From DASVCZ01 sp036381335 (GTDB lineage: Bacteria; Patescibacteriota; Microgenomatia; UBA1400; PJMF01), in the NCBI GenBank assembly GCA_036381335.1, contig DASVCZ010000037.1, positions 1 to 29,206 of the forward strand: a stretch of 29,206 nt of DNA, given 5' to 3'. The notes below the pieces were generated by a model. The model was not told the DNA's origin. It saw nothing but the letters and a program-made list of their open reading frames with translations, and ran no database searches. Position numbers and translations under genes: made by a program. Positions 23,512-29,206 of the stretch are shown piece after piece; positions within the stretch are counted from its first letter, which is position 1; each line of letters starts with the position of its first letter.

Positions 23512-23952
23512 TTAACCCACGACCACGCGAGCGTGTTGAATTACTTCTCCATTCAGGACGTAGCCTGGTGTCATAACTTGTGTGACCGTCGTCCCCTCAC
23601 CTTTTTTTTCGACCACTTCCATCGTTTCGACGTCAAAGGGTTTGCCCAAAACGTCGATTTCTTGCAAGCCCATCTCGTGTAGCTTTTGCCAGAGTTGGGT
23701 TACCACCATATCCAGACCCGGATCATTCAATTGCTGAGCGGCTAAGTTCAAGTGGTGCAATGGTTCTACCAACCGGCCAACTACTTCTTGAGTGACTGCT
23801 TTAGTCAACCGCAGTCGTTCTTCTTGGTTCCGCCGAATGATATTCTGGTAGTCTGCCAGCGCTCGCTTTTCTCGCTCTTGAGCTTCGGCTAACTGCTGCT
23901 GGAGTTGAGCCTCTTGCGACTGCACCTTGCTTGTTGTTTTCTGCTTCACCAT
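23512..23952 (-). CDS. grpE: Nucleotide exchange factor GrpE
   Basis: GrpE releases ADP from DnaK. The 146-residue protein has the long N-terminal coiled coil (QLAEAQEREKRALADYQNIIRR, where the ADYQNxxRR pattern is diagnostic) and the C-terminal beta domain ending GTTVTQVMTPGYVLNGEVIQHARVVVG, close to the family pattern VxxVLxxGYxLxxRVIRPAxVxV. It is on the short side for GrpE. It lies between hrcA and dnaK, as in the classic heat-shock operon. Confidence 0.96.
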   Translation of the reverse strand: MVKQKTTSKVQSQEAQLQQQLAEAQEREKRALADYQNIIRRNQEERLRLTKAVTQEVVGRLVEPLHHLNLAAQQLNDPGLDMVVTQLWQKLHEMGLQEIDVLGKPFDVETMEVVEKKGEGTTVTQVMTPGYVLNGEVIQHARVVVG

Positions 23953-23960
23953 ATTTTCTC

Positions 23961-23994
23961 AGTTACTTAGTTACTTAATTACTTTGTTACTTTA
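23961..23994. repeat. AT-rich octamer array (TTACTTAG) in the hrcA-grpE spacer
   Basis: Four imperfect copies of TTACTTAG fill the spacer. The same unit occurs at 13038-13070 and, inverted, at 18077-18110. Confidence 0.65.
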
Positions 23995-24714
23995 AGCGAC
24001 CATTTCTTCAATTAAGCCGCGCATGTAACGAATAATAGGAATCACATAGTCGTACTGGAATCTGCGAGACCCAATTACACCTATCCGACAGGTCATACCT
24101 CTGGCTTGGACATCGGTATAAATAACACACATCGGGTCAAGGTGTTTATTACCCAATTCCGAACCGAAAACCAAATGAATGACGCTTTCACTACTGCCAT
24201 ACTCAAACATCTCTTCGACGAGCGGCACTTCCTCTATTAAGCTCAAGACGCTCCGGACCACGTTAATGTCATAAAACTCGGGCATGTTGAGCAAGTTGGC
24301 ATACCCGGCGTGGTAAATATGACGATCGCCAGTCAGTGCGATCCCGATCGCTCGAGATTTGTCTGCCAAAGCCCGCGTAGTTTCCCGGAGGAGCTCGCTG
24401 GTCTCATCTTTGCTTTTCCAGATCTTTTCTTTAGCCGAGACTTCGTCTGCCACCGATAGTTCCCGCTCCTTCATCAGCTCGTTAACGTACAGCTTCATGG
24501 CCAAGGGAGTCGGGACCCGGCCGGCACTAGAGTGCTCTTTAACCAGATACCCTTGCTTGGTCAAGTAGACCATCTCGTTGCGAATCGTCGCCGGGGACAC
24601 GCCAATGCTAAACTTGCGGTCAATCGTGTCCGAACCCACGGGCTGAGCCGTCTCGATGAATTCCTCGATCACGGCACGTAAGATTTGGACCTGTCTGGCA
24701 GTAAGATCAATCAT
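23992..24714 (-). CDS. hrcA: Heat-shock repressor HrcA, short form
   Basis: HrcA represses chaperone operons by binding CIRCE sites. The N-terminal winged helix is clear: LTARQVQILRAVIEEFIETAQPVGS, then VSPATIRNEMVYLTKQGYLVKEHSSAGRVPT. The C-terminal part has the PEFYDINVVRSVLSLIEE segment and ends with RIGVIGSRRFQYDYVIPIIRYM, both HrcA hallmarks. At 240 residues it is about 100 shorter than typical HrcA; the central inserted domain appears to be missing rather than either end. It heads the hrcA-grpE-dnaK operon and probably represses itself through the CIRCE-like site in its promoter. Confidence 0.94.
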   Translation of the reverse strand: MIDLTARQVQILRAVIEEFIETAQPVGSDTIDRKFSIGVSPATIRNEMVYLTKQGYLVKEHSSAGRVPTPLAMKLYVNELMKERELSVADEVSAKEKIWKSKDETSELLRETTRALADKSRAIGIALTGDRHIYHAGYANLLNMPEFYDINVVRSVLSLIEEVPLVEEMFEYGSSESVIHLVFGSELGNKHLDPMCVIYTDVQARGMTCRIGVIGSRRFQYDYVIPIIRYMRGLIEEMVA

Positions 24715-24737
24715 AGGTTGGCCTTTTTAAGCTTCTT

Positions 24738-24764
24738 TTAGCAATAATAGACCAGCTCTGCTAA
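24738..24764 (-). promoter_or_regulatory. CIRCE-like HrcA operator at hrcA
   Basis: TTAGCA and TGCTAA stand at the two ends of a 27-nt block, exactly the outer arms and spacing of CIRCE (TTAGCACTC-N9-GAGTGCTAA); the inner three bases of each arm differ. It covers the spacer and -10 of the hrcA promoter, where a repressor would block polymerase. Confidence 0.6.
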
Positions 24765-24772
24765 CATGTCAA
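24744..24772 (-). promoter_or_regulatory. hrcA promoter (TTGACA - 17 nt - TATTAT)
   Basis: A consensus -35 (24767-24772) and a good -10 (24744-24749) at ideal spacing on the minus strand. The leader is about 24 nt. Confidence 0.85.
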
Positions 24773-24817
24773 GAGATTCTTGTCAGGATATAGTAATAGT
24801 CAAGCTTACTTATTTAC

Positions 24818-24826
24818 CTGTATACT
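24818..24826 (+). promoter_or_regulatory. -10 box (TATACT) for the GH39-like gene
   Basis: TATACT (24821-24826), preceded by CTG, ends 6 nt before the ATG at 24833. GGAG stands between but is too close to the start to act as a normal Shine-Dalgarno sequence. Confidence 0.5.
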
Positions 24827-24832
24827 GGAGCT

Positions 24833-26263
24833 ATGTGGCATCCTTCCACCTCTCATAAAAGCGCGGCTTCTCAACGAAAAAAAGCCTTATTTGGTGGCTT
24901 AATCCTGGTGGGATTAACGGTTATAGCTTTGATCGGGGTTTCCCAATTGAACGTCATTCGCGATTTCTTTTCGAGTGCCTCAGGCGAAGCGGCTAACATT
25001 CAGATTGACACCCAAGCGGTGCTGGGACCTATGCCCCGGCCGTGGCGGAATTTAGCCCAGGGTGGTGAAGCCTTTGATTGGCGGCTGCAACCAATAGCCG
25101 GTCAAGTCAAGGTTTTGAAACCTCGCTACATACGGATTGACCATGTGTATGATTTTTACGATATCGTCCAGGGCTCCCCAGGTAATCTGACGTTTAATTT
25201 TTCTAAATTAGATGTGATCCTAGATGATATTGCCGCTACCAGAGCTACGCCCTACATCGCCTTATCGTACATGCCCCCGGCTATTGCCGAGGGCGATATT
25301 GTCTCAAAACCTCAGCGCTGGGAAGATTGGCAGTTGACCGTTCAGAAGACGATTGAGCACGTCAGTGGCACCAGGGCGCTGAATAACGTCTACTATGAAG
25401 TTTGGAACGAACCGGATTTATTTGGCGGTTGGAAGTACTATGGCGATAAGAATTATCTGACGTTATACAGTTACGCCGCGCGCGGCGCTAGCAATGCTCA
25501 CGGGGTGAGGCCTTTTAAAATTGGCGGACCAGCTACTACCGCCCTCTATAAGAACTGGTTTGACGCCATGGCCAAGTTTACTTTGGAAAATAACTTACGA
25601 TGGGATTTCTATTCCTGGCACCGTTACAATTTGGACATTAATCAGTATCGCAAAGATATGACTGAGGTTCGCACATGGCTGAGTAACTATCCCCAACTGG
25701 AACCGACGCTAGAACTGCACTTAACTGAATGGGGCCACGATAGCAATAATCACACCGGGTACGACAGCAATTTTGGGGCGGCCCACACGGTAGCGGGTTC
25801 GATCGAGATGATCGGGGTCATCGATAACGCCTTCGTCTTTGAGATCCAAGATGGCAAAGACCCGGCGGGTCAGGAATATTGGGGTCGATGGGGGCTATTT
25901 ACAGCCAGCGATAAAGGGGCCAAAGCCAAACCACGTTACTCCGCGCTCCGGATGTTGGACTCCATTGCCGATCAACGGTTGCAGTTATTAGGTAAAGGAA
26001 CGTGGGTCAAGGCGGCCGCCGCCCGGGACGAGAATGGGAACACGGAAGTAATTTTGGCTAATTACGACAGTCGAGGTCGCAACGCCGAGACGGTGCCGAT
26101 TACTTTCCAAAATATTGAACCCGGCAACTACACAGTTACTATCCAATACCTCGGCGGGCGTCAGCAACAGCAACAAGTTGCTACTTCAGCCGCAGTCCTT
26201 CAGACCTTTGTCCCGATGCAGGTTAATTCAGTCGCGTTTGTGGAGTTGGTGAAGCAACCTTAA
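24833..26263 (+). CDS. Membrane-anchored GH39-like glycoside hydrolase
   Basis: The 476-residue protein has an N-terminal signal anchor (about residues 18-38), then a TIM-barrel glycosidase domain. YEVWNEPDLFGGW holds the presumed acid/base Glu193 after Asn192, and LHLTEWGHDS holds the presumed nucleophile Glu299, the clan GH-A arrangement; YIRIDHVYDFYDIV and the flanking pattern fit GH39 (beta-xylosidase/iduronidase type) best. A C-terminal beta domain (about 390-476) follows. It probably trims a polysaccharide at the cell surface; the sugar is unknown. Convergent neighbour genes and a nearby GT4 suggest surface-glycan work. Confidence 0.85.
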   Translation: MWHPSTSHKSAASQRKKALFGGLILVGLTVIALIGVSQLNVIRDFFSSASGEAANIQIDTQAVLGPMPRPWRNLAQGGEAFDWRLQPIAGQVKVLKPRYIRIDHVYDFYDIVQGSPGNLTFNFSKLDVILDDIAATRATPYIALSYMPPAIAEGDIVSKPQRWEDWQLTVQKTIEHVSGTRALNNVYYEVWNEPDLFGGWKYYGDKNYLTLYSYAARGASNAHGVRPFKIGGPATTALYKNWFDAMAKFTLENNLRWDFYSWHRYNLDINQYRKDMTEVRTWLSNYPQLEPTLELHLTEWGHDSNNHTGYDSNFGAAHTVAGSIEMIGVIDNAFVFEIQDGKDPAGQEYWGRWGLFTASDKGAKAKPRYSALRMLDSIADQRLQLLGKGTWVKAAAARDENGNTEVILANYDSRGRNAETVPITFQNIEPGNYTVTIQYLGGRQQQQQVATSAAVLQTFVPMQVNSVAFVELVKQP

Positions 26264-26283
26264 AGTACCATAGGAGTACCAAT

Positions 26284-26586
26284 ATGCCTAAAAAAGCAAC
26301 CTCACCCACCAGCTATGTTTTGGATGATTATGAACAAGAATTAGAAAATGCCCTGGAAAAAAGTTACTCCAAGAAAAAATTAACTCTTAGAGATAAAGCC
26401 GACTGGGCTAAAGTAGCTCAAAAGCACGTCGAACTGCAAAAATCTAAACGCATCACTCTCAGTGTTAATACCGGAGAGTTAGTTCGATTTAAAGCTAAAG
26501 CTAAAGCGAGTGGTATTCCTTATCAAACGTTACTTAACCTTATCATCAAACAATTCAACGAGGGAGATGTGGCGGTGAGTTTATAA
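26284..26586 (+). CDS. Ribbon-helix-helix (CopG-type) protein, orphan antitoxin-like
   Basis: The 100-residue protein ends in KRITLSVNTGELVRFKAKAKA and SGIPYQTLLNLIIKQFNEG, a ribbon-helix-helix DNA-binding domain close to those of CopG/BrnA-type antitoxins: a strand with alternating residues, then two helices with GxPYQTLL. The N-terminal half is helical and charged. AGGAG lies 7 nt before the ATG. No toxin gene lies next to it: upstream is the GH39-like gene (20-nt gap) and downstream a convergent GT4 gene that overlaps it by 6 nt. It may therefore be a solitary regulator. Confidence 0.8.
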   Translation: MPKKATSPTSYVLDDYEQELENALEKSYSKKKLTLRDKADWAKVAQKHVELQKSKRITLSVNTGELVRFKAKAKASGIPYQTLLNLIIKQFNEGDVAVSL

Positions 26587-27720
26587 TATGATAGCCTTTT
26601 TAGCCGCTACAAACTTTTCAACTTCCTTTTGAAATCTTTCCTTACTAAACTTCTGGGCATACTTAGCAATTTCTTTGGCGTCAAACTTTTTCTTCTCAAA
26701 GGTTTTAATGGCTTCGATGACACTTTCGACCGATTGTTCTTCAAAGAAAACTCCAGTTTTATTTTCCACTACTGATTCCACATACCCACCACCCCGGAAT
26801 GCAATCACAGGCGTCCCGTGCATCATCGATTCGACCGGCGTGATGCCAAAATCCTCATCGCTGGCCAGCGCAAAAAAGGCTTTGGCGTGAGCATATAAAT
26901 CACGAAGTTGATCGTCGCTGACGTAGCCTAAGAACTCGATCGTGTGTTCACCAGGTTGTTTAGCTAAATTGACCAAATTTTGGTACTCACTGGCATAGCC
27001 GGCAGCTTTACCGGCAATCTTTAAGTGTAAACCTAAAGCAACAGCCGCCTTGACAGCTAGGTCAAGCCCTTTGCCACCGACAATGCGAGAGGTGACTAAG
27101 TAGTAATTGTCCTTTTTGGTGACTAGCTCTGACTTCGGCTGATCGACAGGAGGATAAATGACAGTAGCTTCACGACGGTAAAACTTTTTAATCCGCCGGG
27201 CTACGTTTTCAGAGTTAGCGATGAAGTAATCCACTCGCTGAGCGGCGTACCAGTCATAAAGGCGCATGAAGTGACCCACTACGTGGGCGTAGACACGCAC
27301 CGGCCAGTATTTTTGAAATTCTACTGAAGTAGGGTAGCCATACAGCCACCGCGGTGGAGTGTGGCAGTAGCAGATCTCAATGGCATTTTTCCGCTTTTTG
27401 GTAAACCCTTTAGTGATGTACCAACTGGCCGAACTAATGATGACGTCATACTCCGTTAAATCAAATCTATTCCAAATCCAAGGGGCTAAAAAGCGTAACG
27501 GGCTGTGGAGTTTGCTGGCAAAAAAAGGAATCCGTTGGACCCACGACGGTCGTAAATCTTTATCTTGAAAGCGTTCCCAGGCTGGAGAGTGCTCTTTATA
27601 GAAGGCCGTGTAAATCGGGGCGTCAGGCCAGATTTCTGTCAGAGCCAGTAGCACGCGCTCCGCGCCCCCAAATTCGTTGAGGTAGTCGTGGACGATAGCG
27701 ACTTTCAAAGGTGTCTTCAT
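26581..27720 (-). CDS. GT4-family glycosyltransferase
   Basis: The 379-residue protein has the GT-B fold of retaining transferases. FGGAERVL (17-24) is the glycine-rich acceptor-side motif; SRIVGGKGLDLAV (211-223) starts the donor domain; EDFGITPVE (289-297) is the E-x7-E motif with Glu289 and Glu297 that contacts the sugar nucleotide, followed by SMMHGTPVIAF. There is no membrane segment. It probably adds a sugar to a lipid-linked or surface glycan; donor and acceptor cannot be told. Confidence 0.94.
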   Translation of the reverse strand: MKTPLKVAIVHDYLNEFGGAERVLLALTEIWPDAPIYTAFYKEHSPAWERFQDKDLRPSWVQRIPFFASKLHSPLRFLAPWIWNRFDLTEYDVIISSASWYITKGFTKKRKNAIEICYCHTPPRWLYGYPTSVEFQKYWPVRVYAHVVGHFMRLYDWYAAQRVDYFIANSENVARRIKKFYRREATVIYPPVDQPKSELVTKKDNYYLVTSRIVGGKGLDLAVKAAVALGLHLKIAGKAAGYASEYQNLVNLAKQPGEHTIEFLGYVSDDQLRDLYAHAKAFFALASDEDFGITPVESMMHGTPVIAFRGGGYVESVVENKTGVFFEEQSVESVIEAIKTFEKKKFDAKEIAKYAQKFSKERFQKEVEKFVAAKKAIIL

Positions 27721-27807
27721 GAGTAACCGTATTATGCAATTAATTGCTCTCTAAGTACAGTCAAGCGAAAATTACTCCTGTTTTGCCACCTTCTTGCCAC
27801 CAACCAC

Positions 27808-27816
27808 TGTTATTCT
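27808..27816 (+). promoter_or_regulatory. Extended -10 (TGTTATTCT) before the tRNA-like RNA
   Basis: TGTTATTCT ends 10 nt before the base-paired 5' end of the RNA at 27827; the expected start is near 27823. Two copies of TTGCCACC stand upstream (27783-27790, 27794-27801), neither at ideal -35 spacing. Confidence 0.5.
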
Positions 27817-27826
27817 TGAAGAAGGT

Positions 27827-27893
27827 GGGGGTGGATTGGCATCTGATTTTGTCTGAGCAACTTAATCAGCGGGTTCGATTCCCGTCACCTCCA
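27827..27893 (+). ncRNA. Compact tRNA-like RNA, resembling the ends of tmRNA
   Basis: GGGGGTG (27827-27833) pairs over 7 bp with CACCTCC (27886-27892), followed by discriminator A27893. A perfect T-arm stands directly before the 3' strand: stem 27869-27873 with 27881-27885, loop TTCGATT. This is the acceptor/T-arm half of a tRNA. The rest, only 35 nt, has no D-arm or anticodon arm; instead CTGATT (27844-27848 region) pairs with AATCAG (27864-27869 region). The GGGGGTGGATTGG start and GCGGGTTCGATTCCCG end look like tmRNA ends, but the resume codon and tag reading frame are missing. It has an extended -10 upstream and a terminator downstream. CCA is not encoded. Deletion remnant of ssrA or a distinct small RNA are both possible. 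Confidence 0.5.
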
Positions 27894-27964
27894 CAAACTT
27901 AGATATTGAAATTAGAAAAAATTGAGTTATACTCTTTTTAGCTCAGACAAAATTAGAAACCAAT
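27835..27964. repeat. 24-nt inverted repeat across the tRNA-like RNA
   Basis: Bases 27835-27858 match the reverse complement of 27941-27964 at 21 of 24 positions, including a continuous 17-bp pairing (27842-27858 with 27941-27957, one G-U). A second complement, CTTAATCA at 27861-27868 with TGATTAAG at 27967-27974, crosses it. Formation would break the tRNA-like fold. Confidence 0.75.
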
Positions 27965-27979
27965 TTTGATTAAGCAAAT

Positions 27980-28003
27980 ACCATCCTCAAGGGGTGGTTT
28001 TTT
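27980..28003 (+). terminator. Intrinsic terminator of the tRNA-like transcript
   Basis: ACCATCC (27980-27986) pairs with GGGTGGT (27992-27998) around 5 nt, followed by a run of T to 28003. On the minus strand there is no T-run, so it serves the plus-strand transcript from about 27823. Confidence 0.85.
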
Positions 28004-28004
28004 G

Positions 28005-28682
28005 TTATTTCGAAGCTCTTCTTCTTTTTAAGCGATGAACTAATTGCGCATACAACCCCGCTCCTAATGAGTCAGAGAAGCCCATCAGCGTCCCTTCGAT
28101 ACCAGCTAAAAAGTTAGCCCGTGGTTCAAATCCATTAATCCGAATGTATGTACTCAGCACAACTGATAAAAGAATAAAAAGTGCGTTACCTTGCATATAA
28201 GGGCTACAGATAAAAGAATAGAATCCACGATATCCACCTTCTTCATGAAACCGACGCGAAAGATCTGCAATCATGCCACCCAAATTATCGGAGTGGGCGA
28301 AAGCGGCAGCCATAATCACTCCCCAAGTTCCATACGGGTTAATTCCCCAAGACACTCCTACTGTATGAAAAAGAATTAGCAGAATAGGTCCTACTGCCGT
28401 TCCAATTAACTCACCTTTAACATAGTTCCACGCGACGCCTGTAGACTTACCTGCCCGTTGGCGTCGTAAAGTATACCCAAGTTCACCTAGCGTATCAGAG
28501 TTCCCTGCAATATAACGGACTACCCCTTCAATGGGAAAAAAACCAACCCCACCCAAACTATCTGCTACCAACCCTAAAGGAATTGAACTGGCTGCGCCCA
28601 GGGCAGAACCACCAATTAAGTCTCTTAGTTCGGCTTCAGCTTGTTCTGAAGTATCTGACTGCGTGCTTTTATTTTTAGTCAT
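28005..28682 (-). CDS. Integral membrane protein of unknown function (225 aa)
   Basis: I do not recognise it. After a polar N-terminus (25 residues, Lys/Ser/Glu rich) come Gly-rich and hydrophobic segments, about five candidates, among them LILLFHTVGVSWGI and ALFILLSVVLSTYI, and a basic end HRLKRRRASK. The motif SDNLGGMIADLSRRFHEEGGYRGFYSF and repeated SDSLG-type turns are notable. A longer frame from 28763 would overlap the exonuclease gene; the ATG at 28682 begins 13 nt after that gene's stop and avoids this. Confidence 0.7.
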   Translation of the reverse strand: MTKNKSTQSDTSEQAEAELRDLIGGSALGAASSIPLGLVADSLGGVGFFPIEGVVRYIAGNSDTLGELGYTLRRQRAGKSTGVAWNYVKGELIGTAVGPILLILFHTVGVSWGINPYGTWGVIMAAAFAHSDNLGGMIADLSRRFHEEGGYRGFYSFICSPYMQGNALFILLSVVLSTYIRINGFEPRANFLAGIEGTLMGFSDSLGAGLYAQLVHRLKRRRASK

Positions 28683-28695
28683 ACGTGTATCTAAC

Positions 28696-29206
28696 TTAGA
28701 ACAATGCGTTCTGAACTCCGCTCTCAAACTGATCCATCGGTAACAAGGGCACCAGTGATTCAAACTCCAGCTCGCGGAAAATCTCTACTACTTTTTCTTT
28801 ATCATAGCCGAGTAGTTTACAGTCCTCTAACTGCAACTGCACTGGTGCTTCGCAATTAATGGTGGCCAAGTCCCTGCTCAAGAACGCGTTGTCTTTGTCT
28901 TGGACTAGTTTGGTCAGCACCGCTCCTTTGGGAAGGTCTTGCTCTGCCGAGACGGAATCAGGATCTTCAATCGCTTCATACAACCGTTCGACGCTCCCAA
29001 ACTCCTGAATTAATTTAGTCGCCGTCTTCTGCCCAATGCCTTTGACCCCCGGAATGTTATCCGAAGAGTCACCCATCAGCGCTTTTAGCTCAATAATCTG
29101 CTTTGGCTGCAATCCAAATTTTTCTTCAAACTTTTTAGTCGTGTACTCAATGTCTTCACCAAATTTACCTCGTTTGGGAATGTAAACGTGAATCGAATCG
29201 TTGACC
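28696..29206 (-). CDS. 5'-3' exonuclease (PolA N-terminal domain type), partial
   Basis: The frame is open to the window edge; 170 residues of the C-terminal part are visible, reading VNDSIHVYIPKRGKFGED at the upstream end. ALMGDSSDNIPGVKGIGQKTA is the helix-hairpin-helix/metal region of flap-type 5'-3' exonucleases such as the N-terminal domain of DNA polymerase I. The protein ends in a true stop (TAA) right after FRELEFESLVPLL, where PolA would continue into its polymerase domain. So it appears to be a stand-alone exonuclease, for primer removal and repair, unless the polymerase part is encoded elsewhere. Confidence 0.9.
   Translation of the reverse strand, partial: VNDSIHVYIPKRGKFGEDIEYTTKKFEEKFGLQPKQIIELKALMGDSSDNIPGVKGIGQKTATKLIQEFGSVERLYEAIEDPDSVSAEQDLPKGAVLTKLVQDKDNAFLSRDLATINCEAPVQLQLEDCKLLGYDKEKVVEIFRELEFESLVPLLPMDQFESGVQNALF

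Noticed and set aside
27894..27931. Short frame ending in IEIRKN after the tRNA-like RNA as a tmRNA tag
   Set aside because: It lies after the 3' acceptor strand, has no Ala resume codon context and does not end in the usual small hydrophobic residues.
28683..28763. 27-residue extension of the membrane protein
   Set aside because: It overlaps the exonuclease coding region on the same strand and has an unusual Cys/Trp-rich composition, typical of out-of-frame reading.
1..29206. CRISPR arrays, rRNA genes, complete tRNA genes, transposase or integrase genes
   Set aside because: No regularly spaced repeats with unique spacers, no rRNA segments, no complete cloverleaf and no recombinase motifs were seen on either strand.

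Overview
The window looks like a chromosomal segment of a small-genome bacterium of the Candidate Phyla Radiation (Patescibacteria). This rests on inference: a short IF-2 without its N-terminal extension, a short HrcA, a DnaJ without zinc finger, a stand-alone 5'-3' exonuclease, few Shine-Dalgarno sequences and many start codons only 6-8 nt from a good -10 box. No marker gene fixes the phylum or class. TGA acts as a normal stop (for example infB and the 82-aa membrane protein), so the UGA=Gly code of Gracilibacteria/SR1 is not in use.

Layout. 1-4671 (minus strand): a suf Fe-S assembly operon read as NUDIX hydrolase, sufC, an unrecognised protein with an HEXXH motif, sufB carrying a full intein with a LAGLIDADG domain, and probably the start of sufD. 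4785-5459: a secreted lysozyme-like protein with its own promoter. 5465-8011 (minus): Mn-type superoxide dismutase, three small unknown proteins, a DEDD exonuclease and, further upstream, a YggT membrane protein. 8095-12972: a divergent pair (LacD-like aldolase fold lacking the usual lysine; a GT-C membrane glycosyltransferase), a secondary gluzincin-type protease, an ADP-ribose-pyrophosphatase-like NUDIX protein and a membrane-anchored unknown. 13066-19456 (minus): the core nusA-infB-rpsO-pnp cluster for transcription, translation and RNA decay, with structured leaders before pnp, rpsO and nusA and two small membrane proteins between pnp and rpsO. 19575-19718 (minus): a separate, unassigned small RNA with promoter and terminator. 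19732-24714 (minus): a heat-shock block, hrcA-grpE-dnaK, an unknown gene, dnaJ and a small secreted protein, with CIRCE-like operators at hrcA and dnaJ. 24833-27720: a membrane-anchored GH39-like glycosidase, an orphan ribbon-helix-helix protein and a GT4 glycosyltransferase. 27809-28003 (plus): a short RNA gene whose ends look like the tRNA-like domain of tmRNA, with terminator. 28005-29206 (minus): a membrane protein and the C-terminal part of a 5'-3' exonuclease.

The most interesting signals are non-coding: the compact tmRNA/tRNA-like RNA at 27827-27893 with an inverted repeat that would refold it, the promoter-terminator small RNA upstream of nusA whose two G-U pairs point to the minus strand, a terminator hairpin inside the nusA leader, and a repeated promoter layout that predicts leaderless mRNAs for about ten genes. 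Among proteins, the SufB intein splits the protein exactly at a functional cysteine and an HEXXH protein sits inside the suf operon.
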